Positions 19,875-29,879 of a DNA stretch of 34,082 nucleotides are shown in pieces. Positions within the stretch are counted from its first letter, which is position 1. Every line of letters begins with the position of its first letter. Source of the DNA: Pezizomycotina sp. ARF18 (Eukaryota > Ascomycota); NCBI GenBank assembly GCA_002224055.1, contig AZLU01000328.1:1-34082 (forward strand), written 5' to 3'. Both the position numbers and the translations under genes were made by a program. The notes under the pieces are model-generated. The model was given only the letters and a program-made list of their open reading frames with translations. It was not told the DNA's origin and made no database searches.

Positions 19875-21580
19875 TTACTTGTTAATGCTATCATCATCGC
19901 TAGAATCGCTATCGCTTTCATCGCCTTTGGCTTCCTGCTTACGAGGAGATGGTGTGAGGCAGTGAACGCTGCCAGTGTGTTTACGGACTATCCTTTTTGT
20001 CTCTTGGAAGAGGTCGTTCGCGGTCGGTCTTAGCAGCGGGTCTAACCTCACCATCTTCCTGGCGAGCGCGAGGATATCGGGGACAACTTTTGGAACTTCC
20101 TCGAGATTGACGTTGACAAGGTCAAACCATTCTAAGCAGTCGGCGATGTTCTCCCTATACGCATGCGTGCCTAGACTACTCCAAAACATATTTTATCTTC
20201 CTTTGCTTCTTGAAAGCCTTATAGGACCTCTTTAGGAGCAGGTTCAATAATTCCAAGAATATGCAGCCAATGGGAAAATATCTAAAGGGCGTCGGTCTCA
20301 GCAACACCAACTTCTCTAAAGCTTTCGGGGGCGGCGTATTCGGGAGTGCCGAATTGATGTTTCAGTGTCAACTTCGAAAGGCTCTCAAAGGTTCTGGCCA
20401 TCCCGTAGTCGGTGATATAGATGTGGTCGTCTTTGATAAGTATGTTTTCCGGTTTATATCTTGGTGAATGACGCCCTTGTTATGAAGCCACCTGAGCGCT
20501 GAGGCCAGGCAGTTCATCCAATTCAGTACTATCAGTCTTCCGAGTAGCTTTCTCTTCTACGAAGTAGTTATCCGGATTTTTCAGAACATTCCCGAGATTT
20601 CTATCGGCCAAAGGGATATAACCGCGTAAGCGTGACGTTTATGGGTGTAAGTTGCAAGGCAGCTCGTCAAATGTGGGTGATTCAACATCTTCATGATTTC
20701 CGCCTCACGGAGGAGATTCTTGCCTGGATTAAAGTCATCTGTGATTTGGCGGAATTTGGCTTTTTTCACAGCCAAGAGCTTTTCGGGCTCGAGGATATCA
20801 GTGGCTTTGTAAACTTCTCCTTCGGATCCCTTTCCGATCCCCTTATTTGCAGCCGGTATTGCGGAATATCGTCCGACTCAAGGTCTTTATGGCACCCATC
20901 TTCTAGGCGCTCTATGAAGAATCGTTTTTGGTTCAAGTAGAATGCTCTAGCCTGGAATATTCCTATGTTCATATCCTTTAGATCCTGCATCGATATCGGT
21001 AGGTAGCTATCTCTGGCGCCTTCGCTAAGGAAAACATGGAGCAGATGTAGAGCCTCGATTCTGCATAATATTATCCAAGATTCTAGGCGCGAGCTCGGCA
21101 AGGGCCTGGCCGAGCGGCTGCAAACCGCGGTTTGAGGATGTTGTCAGAGGATGGTTACAACCGATCTGCTGATTCAAGAACTCTGAGATAGAAACTCCTT
21201 GAGGATGAACGCGACGAAGTCGCTGCTTATGAGTGAGTCAATTTCTTTATCCAGAGATATAGCTATCACTCTTTATTAGCGTTCGGATTTCCTCATAGCT
21301 TGCGCTAGCGGATCCACGGGTTTGTATGCTTCTACTAGTGATACTAGCTGTTAGCTGCAAATTTCCAAAATTCCGGGTGGAGAATATCTGGGTTGCTCGT
21401 TGGCCTTTCTTATCATTAGCAAGCCTGCGTTTGAATGAATAACGGATACGATAACATGATTGGTCTCCAGAATTCGAACACCTGCTGTAAAAATTTACAC
21501 GGTTTGAAAAACAGGAAAAGAGAAAAGTGGAAACAAAGAAAGAAGAAAACGGGGTGCTCTTACTGTTTTTTGGGAGGCAT
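19875..21580 (-). pseudogene. Protein kinase-domain gene (frame-broken)
   Basis: The kinase motifs appear in order: glycine loop GIGKGSEGEVYKA (about 20820), the ATP-binding Lys in LLAVKKAKFR, the alphaC Glu in REAEIMKMLNHPHL, catalytic loop VIHQDI/KPENILI, DFG replaced by DYG (ITDYGMART), GTPEYAAPES, GCIFLEL and DPLLRPTANDLF. An acidic tail (ESDSDSSDDDS) ends at 19875. Upstream lies an N-terminal region of some 250 residues with helical segments (SLDKEIDSLISSDFVAFILK, ARAFYLNQKRFFIERLEDG). The start is probably the ATG at 21580 (MPPKK), because the longer frame there begins at TTG. At least six one-base shifts are needed; examples are AAA at 20453-20455 and the G pair at 20266-20267. HQD in place of HRD is seen in a group of fungal kinases; the residues needed for catalysis appear kept. 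Expected product: a soluble Ser/Thr kinase of unknown target. Confidence 0.8.
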
Positions 21581-21940
21581 TTTGTCAATTTACGGTTTTT
21601 CTTCGTATGTTTATGTGAAATAGCGGCCCGATCGCTGTTTAAATCGATAAGAGTTATATTCTTTTATGAAGAGAAACAGGTTGCAACCAAGTTTTTTGTC
21701 TCAGAGAGAGCCGGTTGGGTTTATTGAAAGGACAATTAGCCTTTCTGCGCTCTCGAGGAAAGTTTAAGGATCGCGAATGTGTACGTCTTTACGTTGCCTA
21801 TATAGTTTCTCCTCTTTTTTTGATTGTGAAGTTAAAGTTGTTTGCACAATTGTGCAGTAAATATTATCATCTAGAGAAATGGCTCTCAAAGGCTAAAAAA
21901 AAAAAAAAAAAAAAAGTAAACTATGCAGATTCGCGATAGC
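21581..21940. other. Spacer between kinase and MC copy 9
   Basis: It contains an A-run at about 21896-21915 and no supported gene. The kinase promoter should be here. Confidence 0.4.
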
Positions 21941-22255
21941 TTATAAATAAGCGACCTCCGATATTGCAGGATCATCAAGGTAGTCCTTGACACCTCTCAA
22001 CCAACGGCAACCATCGTACAAGCAGTAGTAATAGCGAGAGCATCGTCTGCGATGGGAAAGCCACGGGCGTCGAGTTGGGCTGCCTGGTTGCGGTAGTGCA
22101 CGAGACGACCGTGGAAGACGGCGCGCGCTATTTTTCTGCTACGACAGTGCGTTGGACAATTTGAATCCATCACCCCGCGGTAGTGCACGACGTTGGCCCA
22201 AAGGCCAGGATAAATCCTGCTGGTAGGCCAAGTAGATAGTGTACAGCTTACACAT
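21941..22255 (-). pseudogene. MC-family cysteine-rich protein, copy 9 (strongly decayed)
   Basis: The ATG at 22255 starts MCKLYTIYLAY, the family N-terminus with Cys11 changed to Tyr. After a shift near 22200 the frame reads NVVHYRGVMDSNCPTHCRSR and KIARAVFHGRLVHY, matching the VRAY, CxC and IxGxxxxGR boxes. A second shift near 22030 gives SRYYYCLYDGCRWLRGVKDY, where the knuckle has lost two of its three cysteines, and a stop at 21941-21943. The C-terminal LWxF segment is missing. It is separated from copy 8 by about 7.4 kb that includes the kinase and the secreted protein. Confidence 0.6.
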
Positions 22256-22881
22256 GAATTACTGCCGGTGGTTACCTTTAAACTTTTGTTTACTGTTCTT
22301 TTCTATTTTATGCTTTTTCTAAGCGAGCCAGGATCCAGGGGATACGATTTCGATATAAGTTGATCTTGGGAAGGAGTATTCCGTTAGGGAACTGAGAAAA
22401 TCCCCCCGGTCGGGTTAAGAATATAATAATAAAATATCTGAAGAATTTCTGATACATGAACTTGAGCTCCCAACATTTGACTGTTACAATTTCCTTGACA
22501 TGAAGTGATATCTATAACAATGCAATGGCCGTAGTGCGTTTCGTGATATTTGAGCACATTTGAAGATTCTGGCTGTCGTCCTCACACCAGACGAATAGGG
22601 ACTTAAAAGCGTAGCCGTATGCTGTATGAACTCAAAGTAAGAGTTCGCAAGCTTGATCTCTGCAACGAAGCCGCTGTCAAATATAGAGAATTTTCTGAAA
22701 CCGCTAGCTCAGGGTTTAAGACGCCGATTTCATGCTTAAATTGAAGCCGACTGTCTAAATTCTCATTCGATATTTACATTCCGTATAACTTAGCCACCGA
22801 GATTTCGACAGAGAGCTCAGAAAGCTAACAAAGTCTCCATCCTATTCACACTTTAGCATCTACGAACTCCTTAATCACACC
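22256..22881. other. Spacer between divergent MC copies 9 and 10
   Basis: About 630 bp between head-to-head copies. No gene and no clear TATATAA box. Confidence 0.4.
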
Positions 22882-23457
22882 TTGTGTCGAATATTCACCA
22901 TATACTACGCCTGCCCACTATGTCCAACTTCAGCGAGGATGAACAACATAAAATCTGCCGCGTGTATCCCGAAAAAGACTTCTACCAGTGCGAAAACTGG
23001 AGAGATTGCTTGAAACCGAAAATCGCCGGCGCCCACTACCTAGGCGCCGCGTTCAGCGCAATTACATGTACGTAGACAGGGACGGCGACGCTGTCTACGA
23101 AAGGCCCGACATGGAGATCTACACCCAATGTGAATGCCACGAATGCCGATTCCTTCGAATGGCGGTTGATATGTTGAACGATAAAATCGCTCCGACGAGA
23201 AAGGGTTGATCTAGCACTCAATTTAGGCGGGAAAAACTGAACTTGATATAGAAAAGCTGACAGAAATTGAGATGTTCCTCGACAAGCCCGTCCGACGGCG
23301 TTGCATCGAGAACGTCCAAGGTATTGGTCAGTGCCGCCATCGATCGAGGCAGAAGGAGACGACTTGCGTACTAAACGACGAAATACATGAGCCCGCGAGG
23401 CCGTGGATCCACAGGCTCGATTTTAGCTCAAGATGGCTTTGTTCTTCAAACTCGTGA
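22882..23457 (+). pseudogene. MC-family cysteine-rich protein, copy 10 (start lost, frame-broken)
   Basis: The family N-terminus reads LCRIFTIYYACP. The usual ATG is TTG at 22882-22884 while Cys2 is kept. The middle (KICRVYPEKDFYQC, then CLKPKIAGAHYLGAAF) is in a second frame. The part with RDGDAVYERPD, IYTQCECHEC and the helix FLRMAVDMLNDKIAPTRKG is in a third. After a stop at about 23209 the C-terminal segment LDIEKLTEIEMFLDKPV corresponds to EKLSDLWWFSDKPI of copy 6. The middle resembles copy 11 more than any other copy (C-L-[KR]-P-K), so 10 and 11 are probably sister duplicates. Confidence 0.6.
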
Positions 23458-23679
23458 AAAGTTAAACGAGATTTTTATTAAGGATATAAGTAGAAAGGGA
23501 AAGGTTTCAATGTCATAGAGCACTTGCATTCTATCTAATCTTCCTCATGTAATACAACAAAGACCTGCTGGTTTGACATGAAATCAAGGCGGACTTACGA
23601 CCTCATGGTCAATCCAATGCTACAGCAATCCACAAGTTTACAACCTTGATAGGATGCATGCATGTTGAGTGATCTCCGG

Positions 23680-23688
23680 TATATATAG
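23680..23688 (+). promoter_or_regulatory. TATA-like box upstream of MC copy 11
   Basis: TATATATAG is about 115 bp before the ATG at 23795, between copies 10 and 11. Confidence 0.35.
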
Positions 23689-23794
23689 AGGCCCTGCCTC
23701 TCCGGACCCTGCATCCTGGCTACTGCGACTAACACACTAAAAGACTCTGTACTCTGAATTCTAGGACAAAAAGAATAATATCCCGTCTACAAAG

Positions 23795-24395
23795 ATGTGT
23801 CGATTATTCAAAATATACTTCGCCTGCCCTTTCAACTCCGGCTTCACTCTACGTGAGGAAGAAACAAGACATGTCGCGTCTACATCGAGAAAAGACTTTA
23901 CCTGCCCAATGGTCGATACTTGCTTGCGCCCGAAACTCATTTTTGCCGTCTTCCTGGGCAGGCGGGTTGGCAACCACGTGTACAGAGATGAGCGGCGAAG
24001 AGGTCACCGACGATTGGGAGTGTTACCGCGCGTGCCAGTGTGGTCGCTGCTTCTGGCTTCTACAGCAGGAGATGTTTGATTTAAGGGATCTGCGACCCGA
24101 GTCTAAGTACACGAACGAGGAAAAGATTGATCGCGCAGTAAACCTAATTTGTCGACAACATTTGGGCTTGGATAGGGTCTACGGACTTTCAGACTTCCAT
24201 ATGCTCGTGCTCGAGCCTGTGCTCCGAGTTTCTATTGAGGGTAAAAATATTGGGCGGTCCGCCATCCGTCCCGCCAAGGGGACACGATCCATTGCCAAAT
24301 GGGGGGGCTTGAGAAGTCGTGAAATGGAGAGTTCAAATCTAATGGCATACAGAGAATTCAATTGTTATTATTGCCTTATATTTATTCCTTCTTAG
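23795..24395 (+). pseudogene. MC-family cysteine-rich protein, copy 11 (frame-broken)
   Basis: The ATG at 23795 gives MCRLFKIYFACPFNSGF, then TCPMVDTCLRPKLIFAVFLG. Near 23985 a one-base shift leads to GEEVTDDWECYRACQCGRC, the knuckle with ACQCGRC, then LDRVYGLSDFHMLVLEP and IRPAKGTRSIAKWGGL, a C-terminus close to that of copy 7. The frame ends at 24395 with about 20 residues more than its relatives. The N-terminal 11 residues are almost identical to copy 8 (MCRLFK[IV]YFACP), although these copies lie 9 kb apart on opposite strands. Confidence 0.68.
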
Positions 24396-27210
24396 AATGT
24401 GACAGGTCTTGTTGAAAAGTAGTCTCTATGTACTTGCACGTACTATCTGTAGCCGGATACGCCCGAAGAAATTCACGAGGTCTTAACAATACCGCAAACT
24501 TATAATATTATTCCACATATATTTCAAATAGAATCAAACTATATTTCGAGGTCACTAGAGAGCTAAGGTTCAAGAACTCCACTGGAAACTTTCTCCTCGA
24601 ACGCCCACGCTACGAATAGTCGGTTCTATAAGATTTTCTACACAGCGCGCCTTGCCGCGCCACGTCGTAAGCGGTCCAATGATTTTGGGTTTATGCTGAG
24701 ATATAATTTAACTATAGCCTGCAACTTTCGGTATTTTCCATTGAGGACCCTTCGAGGTTGCATCTGAAGGGCTAAACCTAGTATCCAAGCGCGCCAGTCC
24801 AGTAGCAGCCACCAAGTTCAGGCGGAGTACGTAATCGTTCGCTCATTCATACCGGGTTCCTGGGAGATCGGCACTGTCGGGTACAGGAACCCTTGTCACT
24901 CATCCGAAACTTTGAAAATTCTAGTATTACAAACTACTGTAAATAATGACAAGTAGCCCCTATGACTTTTAGCAAATGTTGAGAATCCGATTACATTCGG
25001 TGGCATTTTTGGAGTTCGAGTGTTTACCATCGTAGTGGTATTTGGTAGCACCTTGATAGAGCCAGTAAATAGTAGTATTCAGTCCACGTTTTTGACAAGC
25101 AATGGCCTTGCCCAAACCCCATCATTGTTACGGCCGGAGAAACTCTCTTATCGCCAATTCCGAAATACCGGGATGGTAGACTGCCTTTTTTATCTTCAGG
25201 ACTAAAAGTGATCGTCGCAATTCCTTGGCGGGAAACTCCGTAGGACGTTTACTTTTCGAAGACCTCGTTAAGAATAGTTTCCTAGGTTCGTCGGAATAGA
25301 ATTTTTAAGACGCCCAAGATACCGTACATACTATAGGAATACAAAATCTTCGAATATTGGTATATAATTATTTACTAACGCCGGCTAACTCCAGGCTACA
25401 AGTAGTAAAAAGAGATCACTGGCTTTCCGTCATTTGGCAAACACGGGCGATATATCACGGCAATGTCTCAAACTGTTCCACAACAAAAGTATATCGTGCA
25501 GGCCGAAAATGGTCGTGGGAGAGCGAAAAGATTTTTAAGTATCTAAAAGGCTTAGACCCAAGACTTCAAAGGCCAACAAATAAGGTTATACGATTTTATC
25601 TTAATCGGCTATAAACTCGTATGCACAGCAGGATACCAGAGGGCATAGATGCTCTCAATGGGGAATATCTCTTCGCGGTCGGTAAACGTTTTGAGTTTCG
25701 AAATGGGAAACATTTCTTGCGTATTGGGCACGATCTTTCATAAAAGCTTGCCTATAGCTCCACTTCGGTCAAAGGGACCCCAGCTTGCTGCTGGGTAAAT
25801 TGGAGATTTATGCATGTAATCAGTTGAGTTGGTGCAAGAACTTGAATGCAACCATCAACAGAGAGCTGCCTGTAGATGTTGGAACCGTTTTCGCCGGTGT
25901 TCCGCATCAAATCGATTCTCCAGGTCGCGTCAAGTCTACTAAGCCGGTGACCATATATCAAACAGGTGCCGCACGCCGCAGCAGCTAACCGTCGAAGGTA
26001 AGAAGTCGAATGATATCGCGGAGATTCAAGTTTGGGGGTCACGACCGCATTTCAATGGCGTGTTCGTTTTCTAGGCCCGTGAGATTGTAGGGGCAATTTA
26101 CTCTAAGGTTCGATGGAAAAGTAAAGGGAAACGATGAGACTCCTCATGAATATTCCGAAGCCAGGGGCCCCCGAAAAATTCAGAGCAGGGGTACCGGAGA
26201 TAAATGCGAGTCTCTACCCGAGTAGGCAATCTTATCCCTTGAATCAGAGGCCTTCTTTCGATTTGTATCACGATTGTCTAAATCTAGAACATCGCATGAA
26301 TTTCGCATTAATCCTGTCCCCTATATTGCTTTGAACACGCCAACCATCTTCAACTTCACCATTCTTTAAATGAAGTGTTTGTAGGATATGCATATGAGCA
26401 GCGCGTTTAATATAATTCTATCGCTATTAAGGAATCTAGGGAATCTAGGCACCGCAAAGCTTCGTCTCGTTCAGCGACAAAGAAGGCAATGATAACTTGG
26501 TTGTTATAATACTTCCAGCTTGGATACTTAAGTACTTTTTGAACTGCTTCAATAGATTCTCCACATGCGTGCCGGCGTGTACCGCTCCGGGAAGCGTCAG
26601 TGGGAATTGAGCCCAGGTGTGCGTTGGCACGACAGTTCTGCTGCAAGATGGCTATATTCGTCATCGCCAATATCGAGGAAGAATAATAATAATAATCCCC
26701 CGACCCACTCAGAAAGCAAATGTTCTCAACTGCCGTTCCCTGCAGGCAGACACGTTTTCAAGGAACTAAACGGAAAGATCCAGAGCCCCCACTTCCAATA
26801 TTACCCATTCGCGTGGTATGTCTAGTCACTCTTGCTTCTTAAAATCTTTACCACGATTAATACCGACCCACTTGGTACTGTTGTTTTTCGCCGAACGAAA
26901 ATTTTTCCAAGGCGTGGGTATTTTCTAGGAAGGAATACTAGGAGACATCCTCGCGGAGCAATACGCTCGTTCAATAAAAATATACTGGGACCCCTCTGTT
27001 CAATTCGATTCCCATTTCTCATTCCTAGTCTTGTTATTCTCTTATCCTGCTTTTTGAGTCGGACCCCGTTCATCTATATCTCTTTCATATTTACTTTTCT
27101 CATGTTTACTTGCCAAAAAAAACCCTCGATTGATGAGAACTCGAACGATCACGACTGCTTCCTTCACCCTTTTCCAACCTCACCCTGCGCTTCGTTGACA
27201 GAACGAGATC
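24396..27210. other. Long region without a recognised gene
   Basis: Frames of 60-133 codons occur on both strands. Examples are 25357-25614 on + (with the segment RKWSWESEKIFKYLKGLDPR), 25752-26042 on - and 26832-27233 on +. None has a motif, signal peptide or codon pattern that convinces me. A 9-bp inverted repeat is at 24854-24892. The last 90 bp precede the ATG of the rhodopsin-domain gene. Confidence 0.4.
24854..24892. repeat. Inverted repeat, 9-bp arms
   Basis: GGGTTCCTG (24854-24862) and CAGGAACCC (24884-24892) can pair around a 21-base loop. Its role is unknown. Confidence 0.5.
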
Positions 27211-28628
27211 ATGGCTTTGGCAACGTATTATGATCGAGAGTGGTCCGAATTTGCAATCGGAGTGCTAATAATTTTGCTACGGATAATCGCGCGAACGAAA
27301 ATCGTCGGACTGGGCGGATGGCACGGCGACGATTATTTGATTATCTTCGCACTGGGCAACTACATTCTGCAACTGGTGATGCACCAAGGGATTTGTATGC
27401 TCTAAAGTCTTCCTTGAAGGGAGTGACAGATAACGAGCTAACGTAGCGTACACAGACGAAAATGGAATTGAACTGGGCATTAACAGACGACTTTATCGCC
27501 AAGATGTCCGATGAGGAAGTACACCGGCGCGAGATAGGGTCGAGAGACAATTTTATCGCTTGGATAGCATACCTAAATTTGATATGGGGACTCAAGTTCT
27601 GTATGCTCTTCTTATACTGGCGTTGCGTATGTACAAGTTCATTTTTCCTTCCAACTCACCCGATAATTGCAAATACTGATCACTTCGATTGAATAGTTCT
27701 TAGCCTCGATCAAAAACGCCGGCTGGTAATATGCGCGGCGTTTCATCTTCACGACATATATCGCTCATGGCTTGTTCTCTGCTTTCACTGCACACCTATT
27801 CAGAAGAACTGGCAGGTCAGGCCGAATCCCGGCAGTAAGTCTAAGAACCTTTCTACCTTAGTAGTTTCAGTAAACTCGATCTAATAAATAATATTTCCAT
27901 TAGATGCTCTTTCGAATTACCGTCTTCTACGCTATCGGGCCATTAAATATAATAACCGATATTGTATTGCTCTTTATTCCAATACCATTGATTAAAAAAG
28001 CCCGATTGACATTAACCCGGAAATCCTCGTCGGAGTTCTTCTATGCGGTGGAATCTTCACTATCGTCGCCACGCTGCTCAACAATCTTTTCAGCTTGCTG
28101 TATACCTTGGATAACATGAGCGGGCTCTTAAAATCATAAGCTCTCGCATCCGAATTCGGACGCGGTGGATATTGGATGGGGCGTAAGAGAAACGGTAAGT
28201 GCCATGTTGCTCCCAATATGAAGCACATAATTCAGGTTCATGGGCCTGATCGAACATCTTCCTACCCAGTTCACCGCAGTAATCGTCGTCAACGCGCCCT
28301 GTATAAAACGCTCTTTAGCCGGACAGCGTGGATCAAAAAGAACTCCGAAATCGTCGAGCGCGTTCCCATTCAAATTCCAACCGAAGCGATCCCGAGAACA
28401 ATCCGGCAGATGTCCAAACCCAGTTCAGTTACTTTTCAATTGGATCACAATGATACGTCAAATCCGGATAACAGCACTGACCATCTTGCGCCGGAACTTG
28501 TTACTACCGGGGTTATCGCAGAGCGAAAATTCCAGCGACTACGATGGGCAGTTGTATGACGGGACGCGCCGGCGTATGAGCTGGCGGTTTCGAGGAGTCG
28601 TCAGGTGTTGGAGGATGAGTTCGACTGA
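27211..28628 (+). pseudogene. Fungal rhodopsin-domain (PTH11/SAT20-like) membrane protein, frame-broken
   Basis: The ATG at 27211 is followed by FAIGVLIILLRIIARTKIVG and WHGDDYLIIFAL, the R-x-x-x-R then GW-x-D-D-Y hallmark of this family. Later family parts are WGLKFCMLFLYWRC, CTPIQKNWQVRPNPG, GPLNIITDIVLLFIPIPLI, ILVGVLLCGGIFTIVATLL and FTAVIVVNAPCIKRSL. These are membrane segments of a seven-helix protein. Probable introns are 27395-27455 (branch GCTAACG, acceptor CACAG), 27627-27696, 27835-27903 and 28195-28235. Even with these, one-base shifts are needed near 27465, in 27750-27800, near 27905 and near 28330, and there is one in-frame TAA near 27728. The hydrophilic tail after 28300 (IVERVPIQIPTEAIP, then AYELAVSRSRQVLEDEFD) stops at 28626-28628. 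The family is plasma-membrane and mostly uncharacterised. Confidence 0.7.
27395..27455 (+). other. Probable intron 1 of the rhodopsin-domain gene
   Basis: Donor GTATGC, branch point GCTAACG at 27437-27443 and acceptor ACAG give a 61-bp intron typical of ascomycetes. It removes the stop that ends the first open frame. Confidence 0.6.
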
Positions 28629-29879
28629 CGGCAAAGGAGCGATACAAGTGGCATTAGCTCGAATTGCGGGCGGCGATTTAACCGGCTCTCGTATCATATT
28701 CGGTCTCAAGAATCACTTTTTGGTTCCATTTTACATATTTGGGTGTTGATTTTGGCTTATATTTTCATCAGCGAAAGCGACTAGGGTTTCATCGCAGGGG
28801 TTCTTGGTTTATGTTTACTTTCTTGTTTATCGTTCTAGAGGCTTTGTTTCAATGTTCTTACTGTTGTCATGACCGTGTTGCGAGGTGTTTATGGATGTTA
28901 TGATGATACGATCCTAGTAGAACGCGGCGAATGAATCATTACGGAAAAACATCTATTTCCCTCTTGCTTTTCAATTCTTTTAGGAGAGAAGGGAGAGCTT
29001 TTCCGGCATGAAAGTGTGAATCCGAGCAATCAATTTATTTGTTGCGAATATCAAGGTTATCATCTATCGCTGAGTCCTAAGATTATTATCAGATATTTTT
29101 TTTTTTTTTTTGGCATTATTTAAGTCCGGGTTTCTGTAGAGAAGCGATACCTAATTGAGTCTTGTACCCATTACGAGCTATTGACTAGCATGCTTAGCCA
29201 TTCTCTGCATCTCAGTCACTCTGTGAAGCGGGCGGGTTTCCTGAAATTCTGGTGAGCTTTAGTAATGATAGTTCCCGCTTCTAGAGGCAAAGAGTGCTCT
29301 GAAAGGTTGTCGCCGTTACATTCTTGGGTGCTGAGTCGCTTGCTAATCCCCAACTTGGTACTAGGACGAGAAAAAACGAGCGTTTTATCCTATTGGAGTA
29401 TTAACAACTTCTTAATGAAACAGAACGGTTATGCATACCACATGGCGGACTTCCACCGCGGCTTCTATGCATGTGCCATACACTCTTAAACATGTCTGCG
29501 GGAGGTTGATTTTACGACATTGCTCCATGTTTTACCACCAGGGCCCAGTCGGGGACGTTTGTTTTAGTTCCGTAAAACTTAGTCTATATTTTTGCCTTCA
29601 CAGTTGAGGAAATTCACGCATGTGAAAACAAATGCCATTGTACTCTTTTGAAATACTTCTGTTATGAGCTCCAGGCCGTTTCTTGGTTACTGTCCAGAAA
29701 CCTAGTGTGAGGAATTTTCAATTTTATTCTTCTTTTACATTAGCGTCAGTGCTTATGGGAACATATGCACGCGCATGCATTCTTTCTCTTCTTTCTTTTC
29801 TTTCTTTTTTTTTCTAGAAGTCCTGTGGTCTTTGCGCGGTACTATCGTATGATATATACGCTGCAAGCGTATGGATTTC
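28629..29879. other. Intergenic between the rhodopsin-domain gene and the RIP block
   Basis: About 1.25 kb of normal base composition with a T-run (about 29098-29112) and a pyrimidine tract (about 29788-29816). The frame 29265-29489 on + (74 codons) has no recognisable feature. Confidence 0.45.

Noticed and set aside
2927-24395. Programmed ribosomal frameshifting as explanation for all broken MC copies
   Set aside because: Break positions differ between copies and unrelated genes show the same kind of breaks, so a shared recoding site is unlikely.
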